From contig CAZTJO010000017.1 of NCBI GenBank assembly GCA_964614095.1, forward strand, positions 1 through 44,912: a stretch of 44,912 nt of DNA, given 5' to 3'. Positions 1 through 7,709 of the stretch are shown here, in pieces. Positions within the stretch are counted from its first letter, which is position 1, and the number at the start of each line of letters is the position of its first letter. The notes beneath the pieces were generated by a model that searched no databases, had not been told where the DNA came from, and saw only the letters and a program-made list of their open reading frames with translations. Made by a program: the position numbers and the translations under genes. Origin of the DNA: CAZWKX01 sp964614095. Lineage in GTDB: Bacteria; Actinomycetota; Acidimicrobiia; Spongiisociales; UBA11373.

Positions 1-1076
1 TGATCTGGCAGTGGCTGACCAGCGGGATGGTGATTCCCATCGACATCACCGGGCAGCTCGCCGTTCCGGTGCTGCCGGTCCCGGGATTGGAGCGAATCGA
101 GATCCCCGCCGTCTAGGTGTAGTTCCCACGGAGGTTGTTTCAGCCTGGTGGCTGGTGGGTGGCCTCCGAGTCCGCCGTGGGGTCTGCATTGATTGTGTGT
201 GTCGAGCCAGCGGGTGAGGCGGTCGAGGCGCTGCTGATTGGAGGTGTAGGCCTGGTGGTAGGCCCATTCCTCTAACAGGGTGCGGTTGAATCGTTCTGCT
301 TTGCCGTTGGTCTGAGGCCGATACGGCCGGGTGCGGTGGCGGGTGATCCCGTGGTTGTCAGCGGTGTTGTGGAACGCCTGGGAGTGCCGGTAGCAGAAGG
401 CATTGTCGGTGAGTACTTCGCTGACCGTTACACCGTGGTCGCTGAACCATTCGGTGACTCGGTCCAGGAATCCCGCTGCGGTGGTGTCTTTATCGTTGGG
501 ATGCGCTTCGACGTAAGCGACCCGGGAGTGGTCATCGACAGCGACATGGAGGTAGTCGTAGCCGACCCCACGGTTCTTGGCTGTCTTGGTGTGACGGTTC
601 CGTCCCCGGATCTTCCATCCTCCGCCGTCAGGGATACGGGCCAGTTTCTTCACATCGATATGCAGCAGCTCTCCAGGCCGGGACCGTTCATAACGCCGGA
701 TCGGTCTCCTGGTGGTCCGATCGATCCGATCGAGACGGTTCAACCCCACCCGGCACAGCACCTTGTAGACCGTCGAACGAGGGATCCCCGTCACCCACGA
801 GATCCGATGAGGCCCCCAGCGTCGCCGGACCCGCAGCATCACCACCCGCCGTACCACCTGCGGTGACACCGCCCGGGGATACGAACCGGGCCGCGACGAC
901 CGATCCTCGAGTCCCTCAACACCCTCCTCACAGAACCGGCGTACCCACTTGGACACCGTCGCCCGCGATACCCCCATCGCTTCAGCAACCGTCGCCGCCG
1001 GCCACCCATCCCGCAACACCCGATCCACCACCAACCGGCGTCCCACCGGTGTCAACGCCGCCATACCATGAGCCAC
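1..1076 (-). CDS. IS481-family DDE transposase, no stop before window edge
   Basis: The product cuts and joins DNA at the ends of its IS. The start is GTG at 1074-1076, preceded by a strong GGGAGG five bases away. The N-terminus reads MAHGMAALTPVGRRL. A helix-turn-helix follows (ATVAEAMGVSRATVSKWVRR), then an rve-type core with the catalytic acidic residues in LLHIDVKK, VLTDNAFCY and QTNGKAERFNRT, and a C-terminal RPHGGLGGHPPATRL motif typical of the family. The frame is uninterrupted, but it has no stop codon inside the element: it reads through the left end at 118 and through the remaining flank to position 1. It therefore borrows its stop from flanking DNA outside the window, or its end has been lost. 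Confidence 0.85.
   Translation of the reverse strand, partial: MAHGMAALTPVGRRLVVDRVLRDGWPAATVAEAMGVSRATVSKWVRRFCEEGVEGLEDRSSRPGSYPRAVSPQVVRRVVMLRVRRRWGPHRISWVTGIPRSTVYKVLCRVGLNRLDRIDRTTRRPIRRYERSRPGELLHIDVKKLARIPDGGGWKIRGRNRHTKTAKNRGVGYDYLHVAVDDHSRVAYVEAHPNDKDTTAAGFLDRVTEWFSDHGVTVSEVLTDNAFCYRHSQAFHNTADNHGITRHRTRPYRPQTNGKAERFNRTLLEEWAYHQAYTSNQQRLDRLTRWLDTHNQCRPHGGLGGHPPATRLKQPPWELHLDGGDLDSLQSRDRQHRNGELPGDVDGNHHPAGQPLPD
3..116 (+). CDS. C-terminal end of an unidentified protein (cut by window edge)
   Basis: An open frame enters from the left edge and stops at TAG 114-116. The visible 37 residues are hydrophobic and proline-rich (PIDITGQLAVPVLPVPG) and end in IEIPAV. I do not recognise the family. 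The stop codon lies inside the CTAG target of the insertion sequence that follows. If the IS were removed and the two CTAG copies merged, the same TAG would still end the frame, so the insertion did not truncate this gene. Confidence 0.4.
   Translation: MWQWLTSGMVIPIDITGQLAVPVLPVPGLERIEIPAV
118..139 (+). repeat. IS481 left terminal inverted repeat
   Basis: It reads TGTAGTT, seven unmatched bases, then AGGTTGTT, and matches the complement of the right end at 1144-1165 at 15 or more of 22 positions. Confidence 0.75.
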
Positions 1077-1143
1077 GAGAGCCTCCCTCTCGGTTCGGAG
1101 TATTCGTCACCCCAAACCGAAACCGGGAGGCTCCCACCCGGTC

Positions 1144-1165
1144 AACAACCTATGAAAAAACTACA
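1144..1165 (-). repeat. IS481 right terminal inverted repeat
   Basis: Read on the minus strand it gives TGTAGTT, a seven-base divergent block, then AGGTTGTT, mirroring the left end. Confidence 0.75.
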
Positions 1166-1240
1166 ACTAGCCAGGCCGTATCTGCCACTAGCCTGCGCGC
1201 CAATGCGTCTCACCATTCGACCCGGGAACGATCCGATTGC

Positions 1241-1450
1241 GCGCGCCGAGCACTGTTCGGCGTCGTCGATGTGCCTTTTGAGGATGACGTCGACCTCGAT
1301 GTTCTCGCCGCTAAGACCGAGGGTTCTTCTTTTGCCGATCTGACCGGGATGTTGCGCGAGGCGGCGCTGGAGGCACTCCGCAGTGACTTCAGTGCCATCA
1401 GCGTCGGCACAATCGACATCGACACCGCCCTGAGGCGCTACCGCCCCTGA
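1241..1450 (+). pseudogene. Remnant of an AAA+ ATPase gene (C-terminal lid only)
   Basis: About 69 codons up to TGA 1448-1450 resemble the C-terminal lid of CDC48/FtsH-type AAA+ ATPases: VPFEDDVDLDVLAAKTEG, then SFADLTGMLREAALEALR and a final IDTALRRY. Walker A, Walker B and the arginine finger are absent. Upstream lie about 70 bases without homology and then the IS. The frame stays open upstream, but that part is antisense to the transposase and not protein-like. The simplest reading is a gene whose 5' part was deleted, perhaps together with the IS insertion. Its last 13 bases overlap the 3' end of hisA on the other strand. Confidence 0.55.
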
Positions 1451-2154
1451 GCGGCGGCCGCCGCCTCCTGAAACGAGAAACGGCCTTCCAGCAGCGCTCG
1501 ACCCACCACCACGGATTCGCAGCCGGTGTCCACCAGAAGGCCAAGATCATCGAGGCTGCTCACCCCGCCGGAAGCCACAACCGGAATCCCCCTTGCCCCA
1601 GCCATTACCGACTTCACTAGTTTGACGTCGGGACCATCGAGGGTGCCATCTCGTGGCACCGACGTAACCATGATCCTCCCCACCCCGGCATCGATCGCCT
1701 GCTCGACCACCTGGGCCAGCGGTTGCCCCCCGTCGAGCCATCCGGCTCCATAGGCCCGCCCTGAACGCACGTCGATGGCGGCCACCAGATTCTCTCCCCC
1801 GATGGTTTGGGACATCTCGGTCAGCCGCTTCGGCTCCCATACCGCAGTCGTGCCGCTGACCACCCGCGTCGCCCCCGCGGCAATGGCATCCACGGCGTCG
1901 CCGGCGCGGCGAATGCCCCCCGCCGCCTGGAAACGTACCCCCGCCTCCCCCAGCCGCGGCCATAGCCCCGCCGTAGAGCGGCCCGATCGTGCTGCCTCCA
2001 GATCCACGACATGAACAATCTCGGCCCCAGCCGCCATGAAGTCCCGGGCCACCGCCACCGGGTCGTCGCCAAACCGGGTGACTGCGTTGTACTCGCCTCG
2101 GCGCAGCCGTACCACGGCTCCGCCCAGCACATCAACGGCGGGAATGACCTGCAA
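1438..2154 (-). CDS. hisA: Phosphoribosylformimino-5-aminoimidazole carboxamide ribotide isomerase
   Basis: HisA carries out the fourth step of histidine synthesis, isomerising ProFAR to PRFAR in the cytosol. The 238 residues form a TIM barrel with the catalytic aspartate in IPAVDVLGG near the N-terminus and the second in AIDVRSGRAYGAGW. Phosphate-binding motifs are AAGGIRR and VVASGGVSSLDDL. The family's TDIDRDGT loop reads TSVPRDGT here. In many actinomycetes this slot is held by PriA, which also serves tryptophan synthesis; the sequence alone does not settle which activity this one has. The start is TTG at 2154 with AGGAGG four bases upstream. It is transcribed away from the main his operon. 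Confidence 0.9.
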   Translation of the reverse strand: MQVIPAVDVLGGAVVRLRRGEYNAVTRFGDDPVAVARDFMAAGAEIVHVVDLEAARSGRSTAGLWPRLGEAGVRFQAAGGIRRAGDAVDAIAAGATRVVSGTTAVWEPKRLTEMSQTIGGENLVAAIDVRSGRAYGAGWLDGGQPLAQVVEQAIDAGVGRIMVTSVPRDGTLDGPDVKLVKSVMAGARGIPVVASGGVSSLDDLGLLVDTGCESVVVGRALLEGRFSFQEAAAAAQGR

Positions 2155-2167
2155 TTCGCCTCCTGAA

Positions 2168-2196
2168 TTGGCTTCCTGTAGAAACGGCCCTACAAT
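2168..2196 (+). promoter_or_regulatory. Sigma70-like promoter of the yerC-his operon
   Basis: TTGGCT at 2168-2173 and TACAAT at 2191-2196 are separated by 17 bases, 51 bases before the yerC start. The -10 box is part of the palindromic array at 2190-2231. Confidence 0.5.
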
Positions 2197-2231
2197 GACT
2201 CAATGTTGTAGCACATTAGCACGATACAACA
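2190..2231. promoter_or_regulatory. Overlapping palindromes, candidate YerC/TrpR-like operator
   Basis: Two perfect inverted repeats share a central half-site: CTACAA (2190-2195) with TTGTAG (2206-2211), and TGTTGTA (2204-2210) with TACAACA (2225-2231). The second has a 14-base spacer and half-site centres 21 bases apart, two helical turns. They lie on the -10 box and expected start of the yerC-his transcript and within the upstream region of hisA. The adjacent TrpR-fold gene is the obvious candidate ligand; that is inference. Confidence 0.5.
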
Positions 2232-2247
2232 GTATGGAGGTCGCCGC

Positions 2248-2556
2248 ATGACGACTCAAGAGGACTGGACCAACCGAGACACAGCTGCCCTCTTCGAGGC
2301 CATCCTCACGCTTGACTCCGTGCCCGAGGCCGAACGTTTCTTCCGCGATCTGTGCACGCTGCGTGAGCTCGAGGAGATGGCGCGCCGCTGGCTCGTGGTT
2401 CGCCTGCTGGAACAAGGTCAGCACTATCGCCCCATTGCCGCGGAGACCGGTGCCTCGACGGCCACGGTAACCCGCATCAACCAGTGGCTCCGTCACGGGA
2501 CGGGCGGCTATCGCCTTGCTCTCGATCGCCTGGGACTCGGCGGAGGCGACACATGA
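2248..2556 (+). CDS. yerC: TrpR-like DNA-binding protein YerC/YecD
   Basis: A 102-residue all-helical protein of the Trp-repressor superfamily (YerC/YecD branch). Recognisable stretches are FFRDLCTLRELEEMARRW and the helix-turn-helix IAAETGASTATVTRINQWL. The family is often found beside his genes and is thought to regulate them, though its ligand is not settled. GGAGGT lies six bases before the ATG. The stop overlaps the hisG start (ATGA), so it is the first gene of the operon, and palindromes at 2190-2231 suggest autoregulation. The recognition helix resembles that of TrpR, but I see no basis for assigning tryptophan as co-repressor. Confidence 0.85.
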   Translation: MTTQEDWTNRDTAALFEAILTLDSVPEAERFFRDLCTLRELEEMARRWLVVRLLEQGQHYRPIAAETGASTATVTRINQWLRHGTGGYRLALDRLGLGGGDT

Positions 2557-3398
2557 AGCGGCTACAGCTTGCCGTTCCCAAAAAGGGCCGCCTCATGCAA
2601 CCGAGCTTCGACCTGCTGCGCGACGCCGGCCTCGTCTTCGAGATCACCGAACGCACCCTCGCTGCTCCGGCCCGCAACGTCCCTGTGGACCTGCTGCTCG
2701 TCCGCACCGAGGACATCGTGGAGATGGTGGCCGATGGTGTCGCCGATGCCGGAATAATAGGGCTCGACCTGCTCGGAGAAGCGGGAGCCGACCTCGATGT
2801 CGTGGCCGAACTCGGCTTCGGGCGGTGCCGGCTGTCGGCGGCGGTGCCGACGGCCTCCAAGGCCAAAAAGCTCGAGGATCTCGACGGCGCCCGCGTCGCC
2901 ACCGCCCACCCTCTGCTCACGGACCGGCTCTTCGCCGAACGCGGCCTCCAGGTGACGATCGTTCCGTTGCGCGGCAGCGTCGAGGTCGCCCCCAAGCTGG
3001 GGCTTGCCGACGCCATCGTCGATCTCGTGTCTTCGGGCAGCACCTTGCTGGTGAACGGCCTGCGGCCGCTGGCCACAATGCTCGAATCACAGGCGGTGCT
3101 GGTCGGTCCCCCGGGAAGCAACGGTGCCGTCGACCAGGTCGCCACCATGTTGCGCGCCGTCGTGGCCGGCCGCTCCAAGCGCTACCTGCTGATGAACGCC
3201 CCCGCCGACGCCGTCGGCAAGATAGAGACCCTGATTCCAGGGCTTGCCTCACCGACCATCATGCCGCTGGCGCACGACACTCGGGTTGCCATCCACTCGG
3301 TGGTCAATGCGGACGAACTCTGGAACGTCCTGCCTGAACTCGAAGAGGCCGGCGCCACCGGCATCCTCGTCCTGCCCATCGAGCAACTGATCGCATGA
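2553..3398 (+). CDS. hisG: ATP phosphoribosyltransferase, long form
   Basis: HisG condenses ATP with PRPP in the first, feedback-controlled step of histidine synthesis. The protein has 281 residues and starts MKRLQLAVPKKGRL. The two catalytic lobes come first (DAGIIGLDLLGE), with the PRPP loop near residues 155-170 (DLVSSGSTLLVNGL). The last 75 or so residues form the ACT-like regulatory domain of the long form (SPTIMPLAHDTRVAIHSVV). This type works without HisZ and is normally inhibited by histidine. The ATG at 2553 overlaps the yerC stop by four bases; longer upstream frames are shadows. The stop overlaps hisD. Confidence 0.95.
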   Translation: MKRLQLAVPKKGRLMQPSFDLLRDAGLVFEITERTLAAPARNVPVDLLLVRTEDIVEMVADGVADAGIIGLDLLGEAGADLDVVAELGFGRCRLSAAVPTASKAKKLEDLDGARVATAHPLLTDRLFAERGLQVTIVPLRGSVEVAPKLGLADAIVDLVSSGSTLLVNGLRPLATMLESQAVLVGPPGSNGAVDQVATMLRAVVAGRSKRYLLMNAPADAVGKIETLIPGLASPTIMPLAHDTRVAIHSVVNADELWNVLPELEEAGATGILVLPIEQLIA

Positions 3399-4696
3399 TT
3401 CGCCGACTCGATCTCGCCTCCATAGACGACGCCGACCGGCGCGCTCTGCTCAGCCGCTCCGCCGTTCCCGAGAGCGATGTCCTCAGCCACGCTGCAGCCA
3501 TTGTCGAAGATGTACGCCGCGGCGGCGACACCGCCCTGGCCCAGGCCGGCAGCACCTTTGGTGGAGGGCGAGCCGGACCGGCGCGTGTCACCGCCGAAGA
3601 GATAACCGCGGCGGCGAAACGCGTCGACTCCGAGCTCGTCGCCGCCCTGCGCGATGCCGCCTACAACGTGGCCGCGGTGTGCCGCGAGCAGCGTCCCACC
3701 GATGGTTGCGTCGAGGTCCGGCCCGGGGTCGAAGTCGCTCGATACTGGACCCCACTGCGCCGGGTGGGCTGCTACGTGCCCGGAGGGGCAGCGCCGCTGC
3801 CATCGACCCTCATCATGACCGTCGTCCCGGCCCAAGTCGCCGGCGTCGCTTCGATCGCCGTGGCCACGCCGGCACGTTTCGACGGCACCATCGCCGACGT
3901 CATCCTCGCCGCCGCCGCACTGCTCGGGATCGGCGAGGTTTATGCCATGGGAGGGGCTCAGGCCATCGCTGCCCTTGCCTACGGCACTGAGACCATCGCG
4001 CCGGTCGCCAAGATCGTCGGCCCCGGCAACGCCTGGGTGACTGCGGCAAAACTCGCCGTTGCCGGCAGCTGCGCCATCGACATGCCGGCCGGGCCCAGCG
4101 AGGCGCTGGTGCTCGCCGACGCATCAGCCGACCCCGTTTTTGTCGCCGCCGATCTGCTGGCCCAGGCGGAGCACGGGCCCGATTCGTCGGTGCTCCTGGT
4201 CACCGCCGACTCCGCCGTCGCCGATCGGGTGGTCGCCGAAGCAATGCGCCAGATGGAGAAGCTGAGCCGCAGGGACGTCGTCGAACAGGCTCTTGCCGGG
4301 CATGGCCTGGTGGCTGTGGCTCCCGACCTCGAGAGTGCCCTTGCCTTTGCCGACGCCTACGCCCCGGAGCACCTGACCATCCATCTCGCCGATCCCGAAA
4401 TCGCGGTGGAGCGGGTCACCTCGGCGGGTTCGGTCTTTGTCGGAGCCTGGGCTCCCGAGCCGGTAGGCGACTACGCCAGCGGGGCCAACCACGTGCTCCC
4501 CACCGGCGGGCTGGCCCGTTCCACCGGCCCACTCTCGGTCGAGGACTTCGGCTCATGGCGCCAGGTGCAGCGTCTGACCCGTGAAGGGCTCGCCGCGCTG
4601 CGGCCGGTGGTGCGCCAGATCGCCACCGCCGAGGGCCTCGATGCCCACCTGGCCGCAGTCGAAGTGCGTTTTGATGACAAAGGAGCAGGGCAATGA
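3395..4696 (+). CDS. hisD: Histidinol dehydrogenase
   Basis: HisD oxidises L-histidinol to L-histidine in two NAD-dependent steps and binds zinc. The 433-residue length is normal for the family. Visible motifs include VGCYVPGGAAPLPSTLIM, MGGAQAIAALAYGTE, KIVGPGNAWVTAAK, DMPAGPSEALVLAD and LLAQAEHGPDSS, followed by YAPEHLTIH and the HVLPTGGLARSTGPLSVEDF segment that supplies catalytic and zinc-binding residues. ATGA overlaps at both ends (hisG before, hisC after) indicate translational coupling. Confidence 0.96.
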   Translation: MIRRLDLASIDDADRRALLSRSAVPESDVLSHAAAIVEDVRRGGDTALAQAGSTFGGGRAGPARVTAEEITAAAKRVDSELVAALRDAAYNVAAVCREQRPTDGCVEVRPGVEVARYWTPLRRVGCYVPGGAAPLPSTLIMTVVPAQVAGVASIAVATPARFDGTIADVILAAAALLGIGEVYAMGGAQAIAALAYGTETIAPVAKIVGPGNAWVTAAKLAVAGSCAIDMPAGPSEALVLADASADPVFVAADLLAQAEHGPDSSVLLVTADSAVADRVVAEAMRQMEKLSRRDVVEQALAGHGLVAVAPDLESALAFADAYAPEHLTIHLADPEIAVERVTSAGSVFVGAWAPEPVGDYASGANHVLPTGGLARSTGPLSVEDFGSWRQVQRLTREGLAALRPVVRQIATAEGLDAHLAAVEVRFDDKGAGQ

Positions 4697-5763
4697 CGGC
4701 ACTACCTCGCTACCGCTGGCAGCCGACAACTGCCGTGATCGCGGCGCGAGCCAGGTTGGACCCGCGCATGGTCATCCGCTTTGATCAGAACACCTCTCCG
4801 TTTGTGCCCTCATGGGCCCGGGCCGAGGCGGCGCGAGCCGCCACAGAGCTCAACGAGTACCCGGAGACCGACTACGCCGCGCTGCGCCACACCCTCGCCG
4901 CGCTCAGCGATGTGCCCCCCGAGTCGGTGGTTGTGGCCGCCGGAGCCGATGAGTTGATCCGCCTCTGCGCCCAGGCCTTTCTCGGCTCCGGCAAGATCGC
5001 CGTGTGCGACCTCCCCACCTACGGCCTCCATCGCATCGTCTCGCTGCAGCAGGACGCCGAACTTGTGGAAATCCCTCGCCGCACACTGGGCCCAGTGCTG
5101 CCCGTGGGCGGCTTCCCCACCGAGCCGTTCCTCGACGCCTGCCGCGGAGCCGCTCTCACCTGGTTGTGCCAGCCCCACAATCCGACGGGCGATCGGCTCG
5201 ACGCGGAGACCGTCACCGCCATCCTCGACGCCGCCGGCGGAGTTGTCGTCATCGACGCCGCCTATGCCGAGTTCGCCGGCGAGAACCGCGGCAATCTGAT
5301 GAGGGGCCGCGACAACGTCGTCGTTCTCGGCACCCTGTCCAAGGCGTACGGGTTGGCCGGCATCAGGGTCGGCTACGCCCTGGCTCCACCGGATCTGGCC
5401 GACACCCTCGAAACGCTGCGACCGCCGGCCAGTATCTCAACGATCTCGGCCGCCCTGGCCCTGCGCGCTCTGGACGACCCCGAGTGGATGAATGAGAATG
5501 TGACTCAGATCCTGGCCGGTCGCGATCGGCTTGCCGCCGGCCTCGACAGCGCTGGCCTCACGCCGTATCCCTCCACCACCAACTTTGTGCTGTGCCGAGT
5601 GGGCCCTCAGGCCCACGACATCGCCAGCCGGCTCACCGCCGCCGGGATCGTGGTGCGTCCCTTCCCCGTCGATGGGCCGCTCACCGACCATCTACGTTTC
5701 ACCGTTCGCACCCCCGAAGAACAAGAGCGCCTCTTTTCCGCCCTGGAGGTAAACCTGTCATGA
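4693..5763 (+). CDS. hisC: Histidinol-phosphate aminotransferase
   Basis: HisC transfers an amino group from glutamate to imidazole-acetol phosphate using PLP. The protein has 356 residues of fold-type I. Visible landmarks are the N-terminal DQNTSPF segment, LNEYPETDYAALR, WLCQPHNPTGDRLD, VVIDAAYAEFAG and the PLP lysine in GTLSKAYGLAGIRVGYAL, with a C-terminal arginine in HLRFTVRTPEEQERL that should bind substrate phosphate or carboxylate. It overlaps hisD and hisB by four bases each. A related aromatic aminotransferase activity cannot be excluded by sequence, but the operon position makes HisC very likely. Confidence 0.94.
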   Translation: MTALPRYRWQPTTAVIAARARLDPRMVIRFDQNTSPFVPSWARAEAARAATELNEYPETDYAALRHTLAALSDVPPESVVVAAGADELIRLCAQAFLGSGKIAVCDLPTYGLHRIVSLQQDAELVEIPRRTLGPVLPVGGFPTEPFLDACRGAALTWLCQPHNPTGDRLDAETVTAILDAAGGVVVIDAAYAEFAGENRGNLMRGRDNVVVLGTLSKAYGLAGIRVGYALAPPDLADTLETLRPPASISTISAALALRALDDPEWMNENVTQILAGRDRLAAGLDSAGLTPYPSTTNFVLCRVGPQAHDIASRLTAAGIVVRPFPVDGPLTDHLRFTVRTPEEQERLFSALEVNLS

Positions 5764-6344
5764 GCAGATCGACACGTCTACAGCGAGTCACCGCCGAGAC
5801 CGACGTCACCGTCACCCTGGAAATCGATGGATCGGGGGAGGCCAAGGTCGGCACCGGTGTCGGGTTCTTCGATCACCTTCTCGCCGTGTTTGCCTGCCAC
5901 TCGCTGTTCGACATCGAGATTGACACGCGGGGCGATCTCGCGGTTGACGATCATCACACCGTTGAGGACACCGCTCTTGTTCTCGGCAGCGCCATTGCCG
6001 AAGCTCTGGGCGACCGCGCCGGCATCCAGCGCTTCGGCGACGCCGCCGTCGCCATGGACGAGGCGCTGGCCAACGCCGTGATCGATGCCGGGGGCAGGCC
6101 GTACTCCATGATCGATATCGCCTTCCGCGACGAGCGGGTGGGGGCGCTGTCCACGCAGAATGTCCCTCACGCCGTCGAGTCACTGGCCCGGACTGCCGGC
6201 TTCACAGTGCACTTGTCGGCATCCGGGGCCAACGACCACCACATCGCCGAAGCTGCCTTCAAGGCGCTGGGGCGCGCCGTGCGCGCCGCAGTGACGCCGG
6301 ACGAGCGCCGCCGCGGCATCGCTTCGACAAAGAGCACCACATGA
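5760..6344 (+). CDS. hisB: Imidazoleglycerol-phosphate dehydratase
   Basis: HisB removes water from imidazole-glycerol phosphate. At 194 residues it is the monofunctional form without the histidinol-phosphatase domain seen in enteric bacteria. The manganese-binding motifs are present: GFFDHLLAVFACHS, DDHHTVEDTALVLG and GANDHHIAEAAFKALGRA. The C-terminus (STKSTT) fits the family's STKG ending. The ATG at 5760 overlaps the hisC stop; the frame is open further upstream but antisense-like there. No histidinol-phosphate phosphatase gene is in the window, so that step must be encoded elsewhere. Confidence 0.95.
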   Translation: MSRSTRLQRVTAETDVTVTLEIDGSGEAKVGTGVGFFDHLLAVFACHSLFDIEIDTRGDLAVDDHHTVEDTALVLGSAIAEALGDRAGIQRFGDAAVAMDEALANAVIDAGGRPYSMIDIAFRDERVGALSTQNVPHAVESLARTAGFTVHLSASGANDHHIAEAAFKALGRAVRAAVTPDERRRGIASTKSTT

Positions 6345-6958
6345 CCCGCATCGCCGTAGTCGACCACGGAGCCGGCAATCTGGTCTCGATAGCTCAAGGG
6401 CTGCAGCGCGCCGGTGCCGACGTGGCTGTTATCGACGAGCCCGGCGCCCTCGGCGGCGCCGACGGCATCGTGCTGCCCGGCGTGGGGAGCGCCGCCGCCG
6501 CCTTCTCCCGGTTGGCCCACGCCGGCTTTGTGGAGCCGCTGTGCACCTCAGAGGTGCCGCTCCTGGGCATCTGCGTCGGCCTGCAGCTCCTTTTTGACGG
6601 CAGCGACGAGAACTCCGCCCCCGGCCTGGGGCTCATCCCCGGCCGGGTCCGGCGGCTCGAAGACGCTCCGAGCCTTCCCCACATCGGATGGAACGACATC
6701 GTCGTGCTGCAACCCGATCCTCTTTTTGCCGGCATACCCAGTGGGGAGGTCTTCTACTTCGTGCACTCGTACGCGCCGGTCCCCAGCTCGAACGAGGCCG
6801 TGCTGGCCACCTCCGACCACGGGCCTCCTTTTGTGGCGGCCGCCCGTTTCGGACGCCGTGTTGGCGTGCAGTTCCACCCCGAACGAAGTGGAAACGCCGG
6901 CCTGCAACTGCTGGCCAACTTTGTTGGTGAGTGTGAGGAGGCATCACGTGCTGCGTAA
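6341..6958 (+). CDS. hisH: Imidazole glycerol phosphate synthase, glutaminase subunit
   Basis: HisH hydrolyses glutamine and channels ammonia to HisF. The 205-residue class I glutamine amidotransferase has the nucleophile in LLGICVGLQLLF near residue 79 and the His-Glu pair in GVQFHPERSG. An oxyanion-strand motif (LPGVGS) is also visible. It overlaps hisB by four bases and hisF by eleven. Confidence 0.95.
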   Translation: MTRIAVVDHGAGNLVSIAQGLQRAGADVAVIDEPGALGGADGIVLPGVGSAAAAFSRLAHAGFVEPLCTSEVPLLGICVGLQLLFDGSDENSAPGLGLIPGRVRRLEDAPSLPHIGWNDIVVLQPDPLFAGIPSGEVFYFVHSYAPVPSSNEAVLATSDHGPPFVAAARFGRRVGVQFHPERSGNAGLQLLANFVGECEEASRAA

Positions 6959-7709
6959 GCGCGTCATACCCTGTCTCGATGTCACCGAAGGGCGGGTGGT
7001 CAAGGGCATCAACTTTGTCGATCTCACCGATGAGGGCGATCCGGTGGAGCTCGCCGCCCGTTACTCCGCCGAGGGAGCCGACGAGATCGTGTTTCTCGAC
7101 ATCACGGCCACATCCGACAACCGGGCCACCATGCTCGACGTGGTGCGGCGCACCGCTTCGGAGGTGTTCATCCCGCTCACCGTTGGCGGCGGCATCCGCT
7201 CCGTCGACGACATGCGCGCCGCCCTGCGCGCCGGCGCCGACAAGGTTTCGGTGAACAGTGCCGCGGTGCGAGATCCCGAGCTGATCAGCCGCTGCGCCGA
7301 GACCTTCGGAAGCCAGAGTGTGGTTCTTGCCGTCGATGCACGGCGCCGAGCCGATAGTTCCTGGGAAGTCGTCATCGATGGCGGACGCACCCCGACCGGC
7401 ATAGATGCGCTCGAGTGGATCCGGCGCGGCGTCGACCTCGGTGCCGGAGAGATCCTGCTCACCTCCATGGACGGGGATGGCACCCAGGCCGGCTACGACC
7501 TCGATCTGCTTCGTGTCGTCGGCGACGCCGTGCCGGTTCCGGTCATCGCCTCGGGAGGAGCGGGAAATGCCGCCCACTGCGCCGAGGCCGCCATCGTTGG
7601 CGGCGCCGACGCCGTGCTGGCTGCATCTATCTTCCACCGTCGCCAGGTGGAGATATCCGAGGTGAAGAGCGCCATGGCCGCCGCGGGCATTCCGGTCCGG
7701 GAGGCGTGA
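6948..7709 (+). CDS. hisF: Imidazole glycerol phosphate synthase, cyclase subunit
   Basis: HisF uses ammonia from HisH to turn PRFAR into imidazole-glycerol phosphate and AICAR. The TIM barrel has 253 residues, with the catalytic aspartates in RVIPCLDVTEGRVVKG and LAVDARR, and phosphate sites TVGGGIRS and VIASGGAGN. I chose GTG 6948, preceded by GAGGAGG, because it gives the conserved VLRKRVIPCLD start; frames extending further upstream are out of phase with hisH and not conserved. It overlaps the hisH 3' end by 11 bases and hisIE by one. Confidence 0.95.
   Translation: MLRKRVIPCLDVTEGRVVKGINFVDLTDEGDPVELAARYSAEGADEIVFLDITATSDNRATMLDVVRRTASEVFIPLTVGGGIRSVDDMRAALRAGADKVSVNSAAVRDPELISRCAETFGSQSVVLAVDARRRADSSWEVVIDGGRTPTGIDALEWIRRGVDLGAGEILLTSMDGDGTQAGYDLDLLRVVGDAVPVPVIASGGAGNAAHCAEAAIVGGADAVLAASIFHRRQVEISEVKSAMAAAGIPVREA

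Larger units (their letters stand above)
118..1165 (-). mobile_element. IS481-family insertion sequence
   Basis: The element is 1048 bp with imperfect terminal inverted repeats starting TGTAGTT at each end, and holds one DDE transposase on the minus strand. It is flanked by CTAG on both sides (113-116 and 1167-1170). CTAG, usually as NCTAGN, is the known target of IS481-type elements. The outer bases differ (TCTAGG left, ACTAGC right), so either only four bases were duplicated or the flanks have drifted. A second ACTAGCC lies at 1187-1193, close to the right end. Confidence 0.88.

Noticed and set aside
336..1450. Long plus-strand open frames over the insertion sequence
   Set aside because: They are antisense to the intact transposase and Pro/His/Arg-rich without motifs; only the final 210 bases (AAA+ lid) are protein-like.
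6633..7637. A 334-codon minus-strand frame over hisH-hisF
   Set aside because: It is a mirror of the real genes' codon bias; no motif is visible.
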